64,000 bases of DNA from Pseudoalteromonas sp. XMcav2-N (GTDB taxonomy: Bacteria; Pseudomonadota; Gammaproteobacteria; Enterobacterales; Alteromonadaceae). The DNA lies in assembly GCF_024124545.1 (NCBI RefSeq), contig NZ_JAMXSF010000003.1, positions 248,001 through 312,000 on the forward strand. The letters are read 5' to 3'. Below the pieces are notes generated by a model. It was not told the DNA's origin. It made no database searches and saw nothing but the letters and a program-made list of their open reading frames with translations. Below, in pieces: positions 1-8,190 of the stretch. Made by a program: the position numbers and the translations under genes. Position 1 is the first letter of the stretch. Each line of letters opens with the position of its first letter.

Positions 1-444
1 ACTCGCTCTGGCAGTGTAGGGGTCAACACCATTGCGCGTTTGACCAGTCAGAAAGACAAACGGAACTTGCGGCATTGTCTCTGAAAAAGACAACATTTGA
101 CTACTGCCATTGAGGTCAACCACTCCAACCTCCCAGATAGAACCGTCTGACTGAAAGTGTCTCCCATAATCTAAGACAAAGGTTGACACAGTTTCACTCA
201 GATGCGCACCATCCAGATAAGGCCACTCAGAGAATGAGATATTTACGGTGCCATCGTTATTGTCAACAACAGAAACGGTACCAGCAGTAGAGTCATTAAA
301 GCTCGCAACACCTGTAAATATTGCTTGCTGCGCCGCTTTTCCGACAGAGGTACCCTGCTCTGCAATTTGGTTAAACTGTAAATCCTGTGCATTAACAGAA
401 CATGCAGAAGCCATAAACAGAGATATTAAAGTTTTTCTATTCAT
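1..444 (-). CDS. Secreted H-type-lectin-like repeat protein (3' part beyond window)
   Basis: An open frame runs from an ATG at 444 to the window edge, giving 148 codons with no stop. A purine-rich site (AAGGGAAGAG) sits just before the ATG. The first 20 or so residues form a signal peptide (MNRKTLISLFMASACSVNA), so the product is exported. The mature part has the pattern of the bacterial lectin-like repeat: a tryptophan-leading EWPYLDGAHLSETV segment, an EVGVVDLNG strand, then VPFVFLTGQTRNGVDPYTAR, where related proteins have a QTxNGxDPVTxR segment. Such domains occur in large secreted or surface proteins and are presumed carbohydrate-binding. The C-terminal part is missing, so any catalytic domain cannot be judged. 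The family call rests on motif memory and is tentative; the reading frame itself is well supported. Confidence 0.7.
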   Translation of the reverse strand, partial: MNRKTLISLFMASACSVNAQDLQFNQIAEQGTSVGKAAQQAIFTGVASFNDSTAGTVSVVDNNDGTVNISFSEWPYLDGAHLSETVSTFVLDYGRHFQSDGSIWEVGVVDLNGSSQMLSFSETMPQVPFVFLTGQTRNGVDPYTARAS

Positions 445-640
445 TACTCTTCCCTTATTATAATTGGGTATTTAATTCCCTATAAATTATTGGATTTATA
501 ATACAATAATCGAGGAATTACACCTACAATAGAATTGAAGTAATGAAATTTGAAGTACAAAAGTGTGATCTAAGTCTATTCTCGACGCTGACCCTGAGCT
601 TAAGTCTGATAATAAACTGCTAGATTAAATATCAGTAAAT

Positions 641-676
641 AAAAAACGCGGTAACCCTCAGATATACCGCGTTTTG
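641..676 (-). terminator. Intrinsic terminator after the glucoamylase gene
   Basis: The arms AAAACGCGGTA (643-653) and TACCGCGTTTT (665-675) form an 11-bp stem with an 11-nt loop. On the minus strand the stem ends in a run of T residues. It lies just beyond the stop of the glucoamylase gene and should end the amylase-transporter-glucoamylase transcript. Confidence 0.85.
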
Positions 677-693
677 TTATCGAGAGAAACCGA

Positions 694-3087
694 CTATTTA
701 AGCGCCTGCTCAACAATCGGGTAATGATCCCAAACTTGCTTATCGGCAAGTGATCGAACCAGCTTTACATACTCGGCATGCGTCCAGGCCAGTGGTGTAG
801 CAGAGTTTGTGCCCTCGCCCAGTGTATAACCGAACGGATTCACACCCACGCCATCCCAAACCTGTTCAGGCAACATCAGGCCTTCATTTGCAAAGTGCTC
901 CATGCCTTTGATGTAAGTGTATTTGATACGCTTAACGGCATTGTCATCCAATCCATTAGCCTGGCTGGCCGCTGCGATTTCGTAATGGCCACGCTCACCG
1001 GTGAAGAAAGGCCATACCCGACCACGCTGACCGGCTGTGTTCTGACCCTGCTCAGCATAATTGGTTCCACGCACTTCGTCTTCTCCGTAACCGTCATTAC
1101 CATAGCGGCGGTAGCCCGGATAACTATTAGGATCCCCGGCAAAGTTAAAGCTGTATTTAACTCGCAGGTTCTCCGGCAGGTTTTCATCCTCATACTCTGG
1201 CAAGGTATTGGTAATGCTGCTGGCATCTGCCGCTCTGACGCCGTAGCGCACAAGCTCAAGGAAGCCACCATCAATGATCTGCTTCTTATCCATCCCGGCT
1301 CGACCATTGTTATCGCTCAGCTTAGTATCCGTATTCGGGTTGGCGTCTTTGCCAATACGGAAGAAATATTTACCATCGCTTTGCTTAGAAGGCAGGTTCC
1401 CCTCAGTGGTGAACATGGTCGATTCCACTTCTCTGTCGTAGCGTTTAGCCGTTGCCATGTAACGCTCACTGCCGGCTTTATCTCCGGCAAGCTTTGCAAT
1501 GTCACTGGCAGCGACCAGGCCAGCGATAATGGCGGCGGTGGTCGACGGTGAATAGCCGTCCTGCTCTTCCCAACGCTCCTGCTGTGTGGCCGGTGGTGTG
1601 ATCTGCGTGTCATTCCAGAGGATTTTTGCCAACCCGCCGTCGACCAGGAATTCAGCCGCTGGCTGGAGCATACGCTTGTACCAGTAGGCAAGCTTCTCAT
1701 CGCTCAGTACGCCGGCCTGCCAGAGTTTCCACGCCAGCATAATCGGCATAGCAGTCTGATCCAGCTGCACGCCTACCCACTCCAGCTCACCGTCAACATG
1801 GGTTTTTTGTAAGAACCAGCCGGTATCGCCATGGTTGCCAGGCGTCTTCTCCGTGACCTGTACTTTTTCCAGATATTCGAATGCGGTCAGTGCGGTCTGC
1901 GGATCGCCCATGGCCAAAAATGCCATCGCAACCTGATAAAAATCGCGCACCCATACCGCTTTATAACCGGTGTGGCCTTGCTCAGCCGCCACGGTGTCAC
2001 CCCAGGGGTTAGACAAAGAAGCAATCAGGGCTCCTGCGTGGGTTTTATCTTCCTGCGCCTTTAACACCAAAGCACTGGTGTAAAGTAGTTTGCCCTCATC
2101 GGCCGTATAAGCGCTGAGCTTTTGCATAGGCTCAAGACTGTTCAGGTAGTCGCGCCAGCCAATGGCTTCTCCTTCACCATTGTAGTGGGCCAGCACCTGC
2201 TGATAACCACGCGCCAGTGACTGAGCGCCTTCCTGGAAACTCGCGCTTTGCGAGTTGCCAAAACTCAGTGCCAGGTCGAATGTCGCCCGCTGATCCACGT
2301 CACCCAGCTCCGCCAGCCAATTAACGTTGCCGCTTTGTGCGCCTGTGCTGGTGTAACGCTGTGCCATTGACTGGCTTGCCTTAAGCTGTGCCAGACCATC
2401 GCTCTGACCGGTAAAGCCCACGCTTGCCTGCTTAAAGCCTGTGCTGCTTTGCAGTGTCAGGTAATTGTCTCCTTCCCAGGCAACCAGGCCCTGCTCAGTG
2501 ACTTTCGCAAAATCGTTCAGGCCGTTGTTATTCACATACGGGTTCACGTTAACGAACAGCTTCACGCCATCAAGCTCTGTGTGTACCTTCGCCCGGACGA
2601 ACAGCGTTTGCCCGTCAGGATCGGTGAATATGTGCTTCTCTAGCGTAAAACGGCCTTGCTTGTCTTTACTGATCACTTTGTATGCTAAAGACAGCGGACG
2701 ACCCTGAGCATCTTTATCCAGGTAATCGATACTGACGTCCAGCGCATCTTGTTCCGTTACCGTAAAATCCGGGCCGGTAACAATAAACTGCATGTCTTTG
2801 ATCTGTGCCTGGTGAATAAGACCAAACATCGTTTCCGTGATCATGCCCTTGGCGATGGAAAACCACACTTTTGATACGGCTTGCGTACTTGCTTGATCAG
2901 AATACTGGCCCTGCTTGTAAGCTTCGTAGGAAGTACCAATACCGGTTTTACCTGAGTACGCCCAGTATGGTTTGTCACCCGGTGCGCCTGGTGCTGTAGT
3001 CTGCGGTTTATCGGCGTAATTTGCGCTGCCACAGCCCACAAGTCCGGCAGCAACCAGTGCCAGAGTTAAACTAGATAGTTTTTTCAT
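694..3087 (-). CDS. GH15 glucan 1,4-alpha-glucosidase (glucodextranase-type) lipoprotein
   Basis: The 797-residue protein starts with a lipoprotein signal ending in LVGC (Cys19), so it is probably anchored in an envelope membrane. Residues from about 30 to 300 match the glucodextranase N-terminal beta domain (starting APGAPGDKPYWAYSGKTGIG). Residues from about 310 to 790 form the (alpha/alpha)6 GH15 catalytic domain: VWVRDFYQVAMAF near 378, GNHGDTGWFLQ near 417, RWEEQDGYSPST at 505-516 with the likely general acid, and GEGTNSATPLAWTHAEY near 757-773 with the likely general base. The family releases glucose from non-reducing ends of maltodextrins. The gene is the last of a tight operon: 19 bp separate it from the upstream transporter gene, which itself follows the amylase gene by 1 bp. 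The expected role is periplasmic conversion of amylase products to glucose. Confidence 0.9.
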   Translation of the reverse strand: MKKLSSLTLALVAAGLVGCGSANYADKPQTTAPGAPGDKPYWAYSGKTGIGTSYEAYKQGQYSDQASTQAVSKVWFSIAKGMITETMFGLIHQAQIKDMQFIVTGPDFTVTEQDALDVSIDYLDKDAQGRPLSLAYKVISKDKQGRFTLEKHIFTDPDGQTLFVRAKVHTELDGVKLFVNVNPYVNNNGLNDFAKVTEQGLVAWEGDNYLTLQSSTGFKQASVGFTGQSDGLAQLKASQSMAQRYTSTGAQSGNVNWLAELGDVDQRATFDLALSFGNSQSASFQEGAQSLARGYQQVLAHYNGEGEAIGWRDYLNSLEPMQKLSAYTADEGKLLYTSALVLKAQEDKTHAGALIASLSNPWGDTVAAEQGHTGYKAVWVRDFYQVAMAFLAMGDPQTALTAFEYLEKVQVTEKTPGNHGDTGWFLQKTHVDGELEWVGVQLDQTAMPIMLAWKLWQAGVLSDEKLAYWYKRMLQPAAEFLVDGGLAKILWNDTQITPPATQQERWEEQDGYSPSTTAAIIAGLVAASDIAKLAGDKAGSERYMATAKRYDREVESTMFTTEGNLPSKQSDGKYFFRIGKDANPNTDTKLSDNNGRAGMDKKQIIDGGFLELVRYGVRAADASSITNTLPEYEDENLPENLRVKYSFNFAGDPNSYPGYRRYGNDGYGEDEVRGTNYAEQGQNTAGQRGRVWPFFTGERGHYEIAAASQANGLDDNAVKRIKYTYIKGMEHFANEGLMLPEQVWDGVGVNPFGYTLGEGTNSATPLAWTHAEYVKLVRSLADKQVWDHYPIVEQALK

Positions 3088-3106
3088 AAAGTCTCCTTGG
3101 GTGGTG

Positions 3107-4597
3107 TTATTGTTGTTCGATTTTCACCCGCATCACAGCAACTGCTGCGAGCAGGAACGACACACCACCAACCACTAATGCAAAAATCGGTTGATTATCA
3201 AATAGGTTTCTCAGGATCAGGCCAAGTACACTGGCCGCCATCAGCTGCGGGATCACGATGAAGAAATTAAAGATCCCCATAAAGACGCCCATTTTATGGG
3301 CTGGCAACGAATTACTCAGCATGGCGTAAGGCAGCGACAAGATTGAGGCCCAGGCAAAACCAATGCCAATCATCGGCAGCCAAAGCAGGCTCGGATCGGC
3401 TATCATTTTAAAGCTCAATAGTGCGCCTGCGCCCAGCAGTAAGTTAATGCAGTGTGCGCCACGCATGCCCAGGCGATTCACCATCACAGGAATACACACA
3501 GCAGCCAGTGCGGCAAAACCGTTGTAGGCGGCAAACAGCACACCCACCCAGTCAGCACCATCGTTATAGGCTTTGCTGGTTACCTCGGTTGTGCCGTAGT
3601 GAAAGCTGGTAACCGCAGAGGTGGTATAGATCCACATAGCAAACAAGGCAAACCAGCTGAAGAATTGCACCACGGCAAGCTGACGCATGGTGCCCGGCAT
3701 AGTAAAGACATCGTAGATAACGTTATAAAAGCCACCTGAGGTGCTACCGCGCTGCTGAAAGTAGCCAGCAATTAACAGGACCAACGTAAAGGATAAGAAC
3801 AACCCGCTCAGCAGATACAGCTCTTTTTCCAGTTGCAGTCCAATCACCGCAGCCAGGATCCCCCCACCAATCACGCCAGAAATCAGTGCCGCGCGTGCAT
3901 AGTTGATCACCTGATAGCTCTGACTGGTTTGCGTTTCAACCGCTTCACCGGCAAACTCCGCCAGCTGCTGCGGCGTGTATTCTTTGGTATTTAGGATGGT
4001 CCAGCCCACCGCCGAAAACAGCACCACACCACCGAAGTAGAAAGCATACTTGACAGACTCTGGGATCTGACCCGGCTCTGCGGTATTGCTGATCCCAAAC
4101 CAGTTGGTCATCATCCAGGGCAAGGCCGATGCCACCACGGCACCTACGCCAATAAAGAAGCTTTGCATCGCATAGCCATTGGCGCGTTGCTTTTCGTTGA
4201 GGTTGTCACCTACCAGAGCCCTGAATGGCTCCATGGTCACGTTAATAGAGGCATCCATGATCCACAGCATGCCCGCAGCTATCCAGAGCGTGGGAGAATT
4301 AGGCATAAAGAATAACGATAAGGTGGTCAAAATGGCGCCATACAGAAAGAAGGGTCGTCTACGTCCCAGCTTGCCCCAGGTGCGGTCACTCCAGTAGCCG
4401 ATAATTGGCTGTACGATCAGACCAGTAAGTGGTGCGGCAACCCAGAGAATGGGAATATCATCGACTTTGGCACCCAGCGTCTGAAAGATCCGGCTGACAT
4501 TACCGTTTTGCAGTGCGAAGCCAAACTGGATCCCCAGAAAGCCAAAGCACATGTTCCAGATCTGCCAGAAACTGAGTTGTGGTTTTTGTTTTTGCAT
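3107..4597 (-). CDS. MFS sugar (maltose/maltodextrin-type) cation symporter
   Basis: The 496-residue inner-membrane protein has about twelve hydrophobic segments. The cytoplasmic loop after helix 2 reads GYWSDRTWGKLGRRRPFFLYG, which matches the sucrose/maltose branch of the major facilitator superfamily (SUT/SLC45-like, GyxSDR...GRRRPF). Proteins of this kind sit in maltodextrin loci of many Alteromonadales, where they replace the MalEFGK ABC transporter. The start codon lies 1 bp after the amylase stop, so the two genes are translationally linked. Its likely cargo is maltose or glucose released in the periplasm by the flanking enzymes. The exact substrate and the coupling ion cannot be read from the sequence. 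Confidence 0.85.
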   Translation of the reverse strand: MQKQKPQLSFWQIWNMCFGFLGIQFGFALQNGNVSRIFQTLGAKVDDIPILWVAAPLTGLIVQPIIGYWSDRTWGKLGRRRPFFLYGAILTTLSLFFMPNSPTLWIAAGMLWIMDASINVTMEPFRALVGDNLNEKQRANGYAMQSFFIGVGAVVASALPWMMTNWFGISNTAEPGQIPESVKYAFYFGGVVLFSAVGWTILNTKEYTPQQLAEFAGEAVETQTSQSYQVINYARAALISGVIGGGILAAVIGLQLEKELYLLSGLFLSFTLVLLIAGYFQQRGSTSGGFYNVIYDVFTMPGTMRQLAVVQFFSWFALFAMWIYTTSAVTSFHYGTTEVTSKAYNDGADWVGVLFAAYNGFAALAAVCIPVMVNRLGMRGAHCINLLLGAGALLSFKMIADPSLLWLPMIGIGFAWASILSLPYAMLSNSLPAHKMGVFMGIFNFFIVIPQLMAASVLGLILRNLFDNQPIFALVVGGVSFLLAAVAVMRVKIEQQ

Positions 4598-4598
4598 A

Positions 4599-6458
4599 TT
4601 AATTCTCTAGTTCAAAGACCGCACTGGCGAGTGGAGCCAGGGTGGCTGTCAGCTGATTGTTGTTAAGCGCAACCTGCCCATGTTGCTCCAGTCTGTCAAT
4701 TGCTTTACCCTGCCAGCCATCTGGCAAAGTGACAGAAACAGCTTGAGGGGAGTCTGCATCAAAGTTGCTGATCACAACCAGACGTTGTGACTCGCTCTGA
4801 CGGGCAAACCCAATCACTTTGGTTGCGGATTGACCGCTACGCGTTGTGACTGGTGTCGAGACTAGCTCGCCCTGTGCTATCGCACTGAATGAGGCCATGT
4901 TCATCAGTTTTTGGTAATAAGCGCGCAACGCCTTTTGCTCTTCACTCAGCAAGGCACCATCAAACTTGCCCTGGTTCATCCAGGCTTGATGGGCTGGTAC
5001 ACCTATGTAATCGAAGATGCTGGTGCGGCTGGGCTTGCCGAACCCGGCCATTTCTGAGCCGTCTTCACCCACGCTCTGAGCAAAATACAATAAGGTTGGT
5101 GACTGACTGATCAAATGACTCACCACCATGGCTGGTTTGCCTTTATTGGCGTCGCCTGCAAACTGTGGGCTGGCAATACGTTGCTCATCGTGGTTCTCTA
5201 AGAAGTGCAGCATGTGCGGTGCAATATCCTGAACGCTGGCATGCACATCCAGCACTTGCTGCGCCGTGCCTTTGCCCTGCATCAGGGCCTTGAGTGAGTC
5301 GTATAAGCCCACTTTGTCGTACAGGTAGTCCATCTTGCCCTGCTCAATGTAAGCACGGTAAAGCGTTGGGTTATACACCTCAGCAAGCAAGAAGGCGTCG
5401 GGGTTTTTCATCTTGATAGACGCATTGAGAAAGCTCCAGAACTCAACGGGCACCATCTCGGCCATATCATAACGGAAGCCATCTACGCCTTTATCCAGCC
5501 AGTAATAGGTAATATCGCGGAACTTATACCAGCTGTCGGGCAGTTTTTTATCCTGCCAGAATGCATAGTGCTCGCGATAATCAAGCTGGGCATAATGCGC
5601 CGGTAGTGGTGCAAAGTCGTAGCTGCCATCGGGCTTAACACCATAGTTCACTTTTACGGTTTCATACCAGTCATGAATATGGGGCCGGGCCGCGCGTGCG
5701 CCGTTACCGGTCCATTTGGCCGGGCTCTCAGTGAACTGGCCATCGGCAAGCGGGTGTGGCTCACCGCCAAGTACCTGATAGTCTTGCGAGCTTGGCACGC
5801 TAAAATCTTCGCCGGTCACATAGTAAAAGTTATTATCACGGGCATAGGTCACTGAAGTGTCGTCGTTTGCGCCGAAGTCGCTGACACCTTGTGGTGCGCT
5901 GAGCGATTGATAATTTCGGGCAACGTGGTTGGGCACTATATCAATCACCACTTTCATGCCCGCTTCATGGGTACGGGCGATCAGGGCTTCAAATTCAGCG
6001 AGTCTGTTGGCAGGGTTCACGGCCAGGTCCGGATTGACGTTGTAATAGTCTTTTACGGCATAGGGTGAACCTGCTCGGCCTTTAACCACATCCGGGTCGT
6101 CTTGAGTGATCCCGTACTCGGTATAATCGCCCACCAGGGCATGATGTAATACCCCGGTATACCAGACGTGGCTCACGCCCATGGCTTTGATTTCAGACAG
6201 GGCTTTTGGGGTGAAATCGGCAAACTTGCCTACGCCATTTTGTTCTTTTGTACCCCAGGGAATATTGTTGCTATTGGTGTTACCGAACAGGCGGGTAAAA
6301 ACCTGATAAACAACTGGCTTTGCGTCGTCGGGCTGCGCTGCCAGACTCTGAGTGTCGGTGATTGTTGTCTTGTTGTCGTTAGTACTGTTGCAGGCACTCA
6401 GTACCACAGAGCCGGTGATCAGCCCAAGGGCGAACACCTGCGGTTTTACTGTCATCAT
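4599..6458 (-). CDS. GH13 alpha-amylase family lipoprotein
   Basis: I place the start at 6458 (MMTVKPQVFALGL...) rather than at the longer in-frame start at 6548, because this start gives a clean lipoprotein signal ending in LSAC (Cys23); the extra 30 residues are charged and lie in the promoter region next to an operator. The 619-residue protein carries the GH13 barrel: VIDIVPNHV (region I), GVDGFRYD with the nucleophile Asp331, LLAEVYNP with the acid/base Glu360, and LENHDEQR with Asp424. A C-terminal beta domain follows. It should hydrolyse starch or maltodextrins in the periplasm or at the cell surface. It heads the operon with the MFS transporter and GH15 genes. Exact product specificity is not visible. 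Confidence 0.88.
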   Translation of the reverse strand: MMTVKPQVFALGLITGSVVLSACNSTNDNKTTITDTQSLAAQPDDAKPVVYQVFTRLFGNTNSNNIPWGTKEQNGVGKFADFTPKALSEIKAMGVSHVWYTGVLHHALVGDYTEYGITQDDPDVVKGRAGSPYAVKDYYNVNPDLAVNPANRLAEFEALIARTHEAGMKVVIDIVPNHVARNYQSLSAPQGVSDFGANDDTSVTYARDNNFYYVTGEDFSVPSSQDYQVLGGEPHPLADGQFTESPAKWTGNGARAARPHIHDWYETVKVNYGVKPDGSYDFAPLPAHYAQLDYREHYAFWQDKKLPDSWYKFRDITYYWLDKGVDGFRYDMAEMVPVEFWSFLNASIKMKNPDAFLLAEVYNPTLYRAYIEQGKMDYLYDKVGLYDSLKALMQGKGTAQQVLDVHASVQDIAPHMLHFLENHDEQRIASPQFAGDANKGKPAMVVSHLISQSPTLLYFAQSVGEDGSEMAGFGKPSRTSIFDYIGVPAHQAWMNQGKFDGALLSEEQKALRAYYQKLMNMASFSAIAQGELVSTPVTTRSGQSATKVIGFARQSESQRLVVISNFDADSPQAVSVTLPDGWQGKAIDRLEQHGQVALNNNQLTATLAPLASAVFELEN

Positions 6459-6520
6459 AATATTGTCATTTTTAGTATTTTTAATGAGTCTACTGACTTG
6501 ATAATCACGGGTGAACCGCC

Positions 6521-6534
6521 TGCATACGTATTCA
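6521..6534. promoter_or_regulatory. Predicted maltodextrin-regulon operator, site 1
   Basis: TGCATACGTATTCA is a near-perfect dyad with core ATACGTAT, 63 bp upstream of the amylase start. Two almost identical copies precede the receptor and alpha-glucosidase genes (11199 and 11558). Even-numbered dyads with a central CG are typical of LacI-family regulators. The assignment to a MalR-like repressor is inferred; no such gene is in the window. Confidence 0.7.
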
Positions 6535-6615
6535 GAGCGGCTATTCATCCTCGCGTCATGTTCAATATTCTTAGTGCTCAGATGTAAACGCCGCTCAAAG
6601 GCAAAGTTCGTCGAT

Positions 6616-8127
6616 TTATCGCTTTTGGGCTAATCGCTCAAGTTGCACACGATGGTCATCAAAATTTAGTCCACATCGGGCAATGTAGTCCCGGATCTGT
6701 GATAAATCGTACTTGTTCGCCTCCTCATTGCCTGCGATCAATTGAGACTGTTCCGGATAAATGCCATAACCGGCAAGTAAACAGTGCCAGCTTGCGGATG
6801 GATAATATTTGTCGATATCCTGACGATGCAATTCATCCGATAAGTTTTTGCCCGACACCCAGGTTTGCAATACGTCATATAAAGAACGTGAGAGCTGATT
6901 GTTGTTCGCGTTATCGCGCCAGTATTGGGTATCGGTTCTGCTGTTTACACGGTAATGCGCCACAATATAGTCTCGGATTGCCTGATAACGCGCATCGAGT
7001 GACTGGTTGTGTCTGGTTTTGAATTTATCGGTGAACTCACCGTCCTGATAGCATTCAATAAAGCTTTGAACAGTTTCCTGTACAATATGAAGTGCAGTCG
7101 CCTCCAGCGGTTCAATAAATCCTTGCGACAGTCCAATGGCAAGACAATTTTTATGCCAGTGCTTTTTGACCTGCCCTACTTTCATGGTCAAATGACGTGC
7201 TTCAACCTCACTGTCCAGTAATCCCAGCGCAGCGCGCAACTCGGTCTCAGCTTTATCCGGATCGCAATAGCGTCGGCTGTAAACATAGCCATTACCAACG
7301 CGGTTGGTAAGTGGTATGTGCCAGCTCCAGCCAAATTTTCTGGCAATCGATTGGGTTTCTGACGAAATCACCTCGCCCTGCTCGGTTGGCAACACCACGG
7401 CAGCGTCGTTAAACAAGTTATTAGCAAAGGAATCGAAACCGACTTCTAAATGCTGCTGCATCAATAGACTGCGAAAGCCAGAGCAGTCAATAAAGACATC
7501 CCCGGTGACTTCCATACCGGATTCACAGATCAGGGCAGCAATATCACCGTCAGAGTGTTTACGCACATCGCTGACATTGGCCTGAATATGCTCTACACCC
7601 AAATCGCGGGCTGTTTGAGCCAAAAAGAGTCCAAGCTTACCGGCATCGAAATGATAGCCATAGTTAATTTCAAACGGAAAATGATGCGCAGCGATTGGCG
7701 CTTTAGCCTGCTCTGCCAGATAAGTGGTAAGGAAAAATGGGTCCGGGTGGCCTGCTACATCAATCGCTTTTCTTCGTACAAAGCTGTTGTGAAAAAAGGC
7801 TGGTGCTGAGTAATCGTCGGGCTGTGAAGGAAAAGGATGAAAGTAGCTGCTAAAGTCGGGGCGCGTTGACCAGTCAATAAAGCGAATACCGTTTTTATAC
7901 GTTGCATTGCATACTGGCATCCACTGCGCTTCACTGATCCCCATAAAGTCCATAAACCCCTTGAACTGGGGAGTAGAGCCTTCGCCCACGCCAATTATGC
8001 CAATATCCGGAGATTCAACCAGGGCAATCTCAATCGGCTGGCCCTGCCAGCTTTTGGCCATCAGGTTAGCCGCCATCCAGCCTGCAGTACCACCGCCTAA
8101 AATCACGATTCTCTTTTTATTCATCAT
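6616..8127 (-). CDS. FAD-dependent tryptophan-halogenase-family protein
   Basis: Two adjacent ATG codons (8127 and 8124) follow a GAGGTG site, and either may be used; the product is about 503 residues. It shows an N-terminal FAD-binding GGGTAGW motif and the family signature WxWxIP (GWSWHIPL). The lysine corresponding to the catalytic Lys79 of PrnA is present in ATYKNGIRFIDW, at about residue 78 here, and FIEPLEAT is conserved near the FAD site. The active site therefore looks intact. No flavin reductase or biosynthetic cluster is nearby. Instead the gene follows a TonB-dependent receptor gene in the same direction, an association common in marine carbohydrate-uptake loci where the substrate is unknown. 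Calling it a true tryptophan halogenase would go beyond the evidence. Confidence 0.88.
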   Translation of the reverse strand: MMNKKRIVILGGGTAGWMAANLMAKSWQGQPIEIALVESPDIGIIGVGEGSTPQFKGFMDFMGISEAQWMPVCNATYKNGIRFIDWSTRPDFSSYFHPFPSQPDDYSAPAFFHNSFVRRKAIDVAGHPDPFFLTTYLAEQAKAPIAAHHFPFEINYGYHFDAGKLGLFLAQTARDLGVEHIQANVSDVRKHSDGDIAALICESGMEVTGDVFIDCSGFRSLLMQQHLEVGFDSFANNLFNDAAVVLPTEQGEVISSETQSIARKFGWSWHIPLTNRVGNGYVYSRRYCDPDKAETELRAALGLLDSEVEARHLTMKVGQVKKHWHKNCLAIGLSQGFIEPLEATALHIVQETVQSFIECYQDGEFTDKFKTRHNQSLDARYQAIRDYIVAHYRVNSRTDTQYWRDNANNNQLSRSLYDVLQTWVSGKNLSDELHRQDIDKYYPSASWHCLLAGYGIYPEQSQLIAGNEEANKYDLSQIRDYIARCGLNFDDHRVQLERLAQKR

Positions 8128-8143
8128 TTTCACCTCATAAAAC

Positions 8144-8169
8144 AAAGCCACCAGAAGACTGGTGGCTTT
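8144..8169 (-). terminator. Hairpin/terminator between receptor and halogenase genes
   Basis: AAAGCCACCAG (8144-8154) pairs with CTGGTGGCTTT (8159-8169), an 11-bp perfect stem with a 4-nt loop. On the minus strand it is followed by GTTTTATG. It lies in the 63-bp gap between receptor and halogenase genes, so it probably lets only part of the transcripts continue into the halogenase gene. Confidence 0.75.
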
Positions 8170-8190
8170 ATATCAGATCTCGCTCGGTGC

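Noticed and set aside
876..1307. Long open frames antisense or shifted within the glucoamylase gene
   Set aside because: They lack start signals and any family pattern, while the 797-residue frame is clearly the GH15 enzyme.
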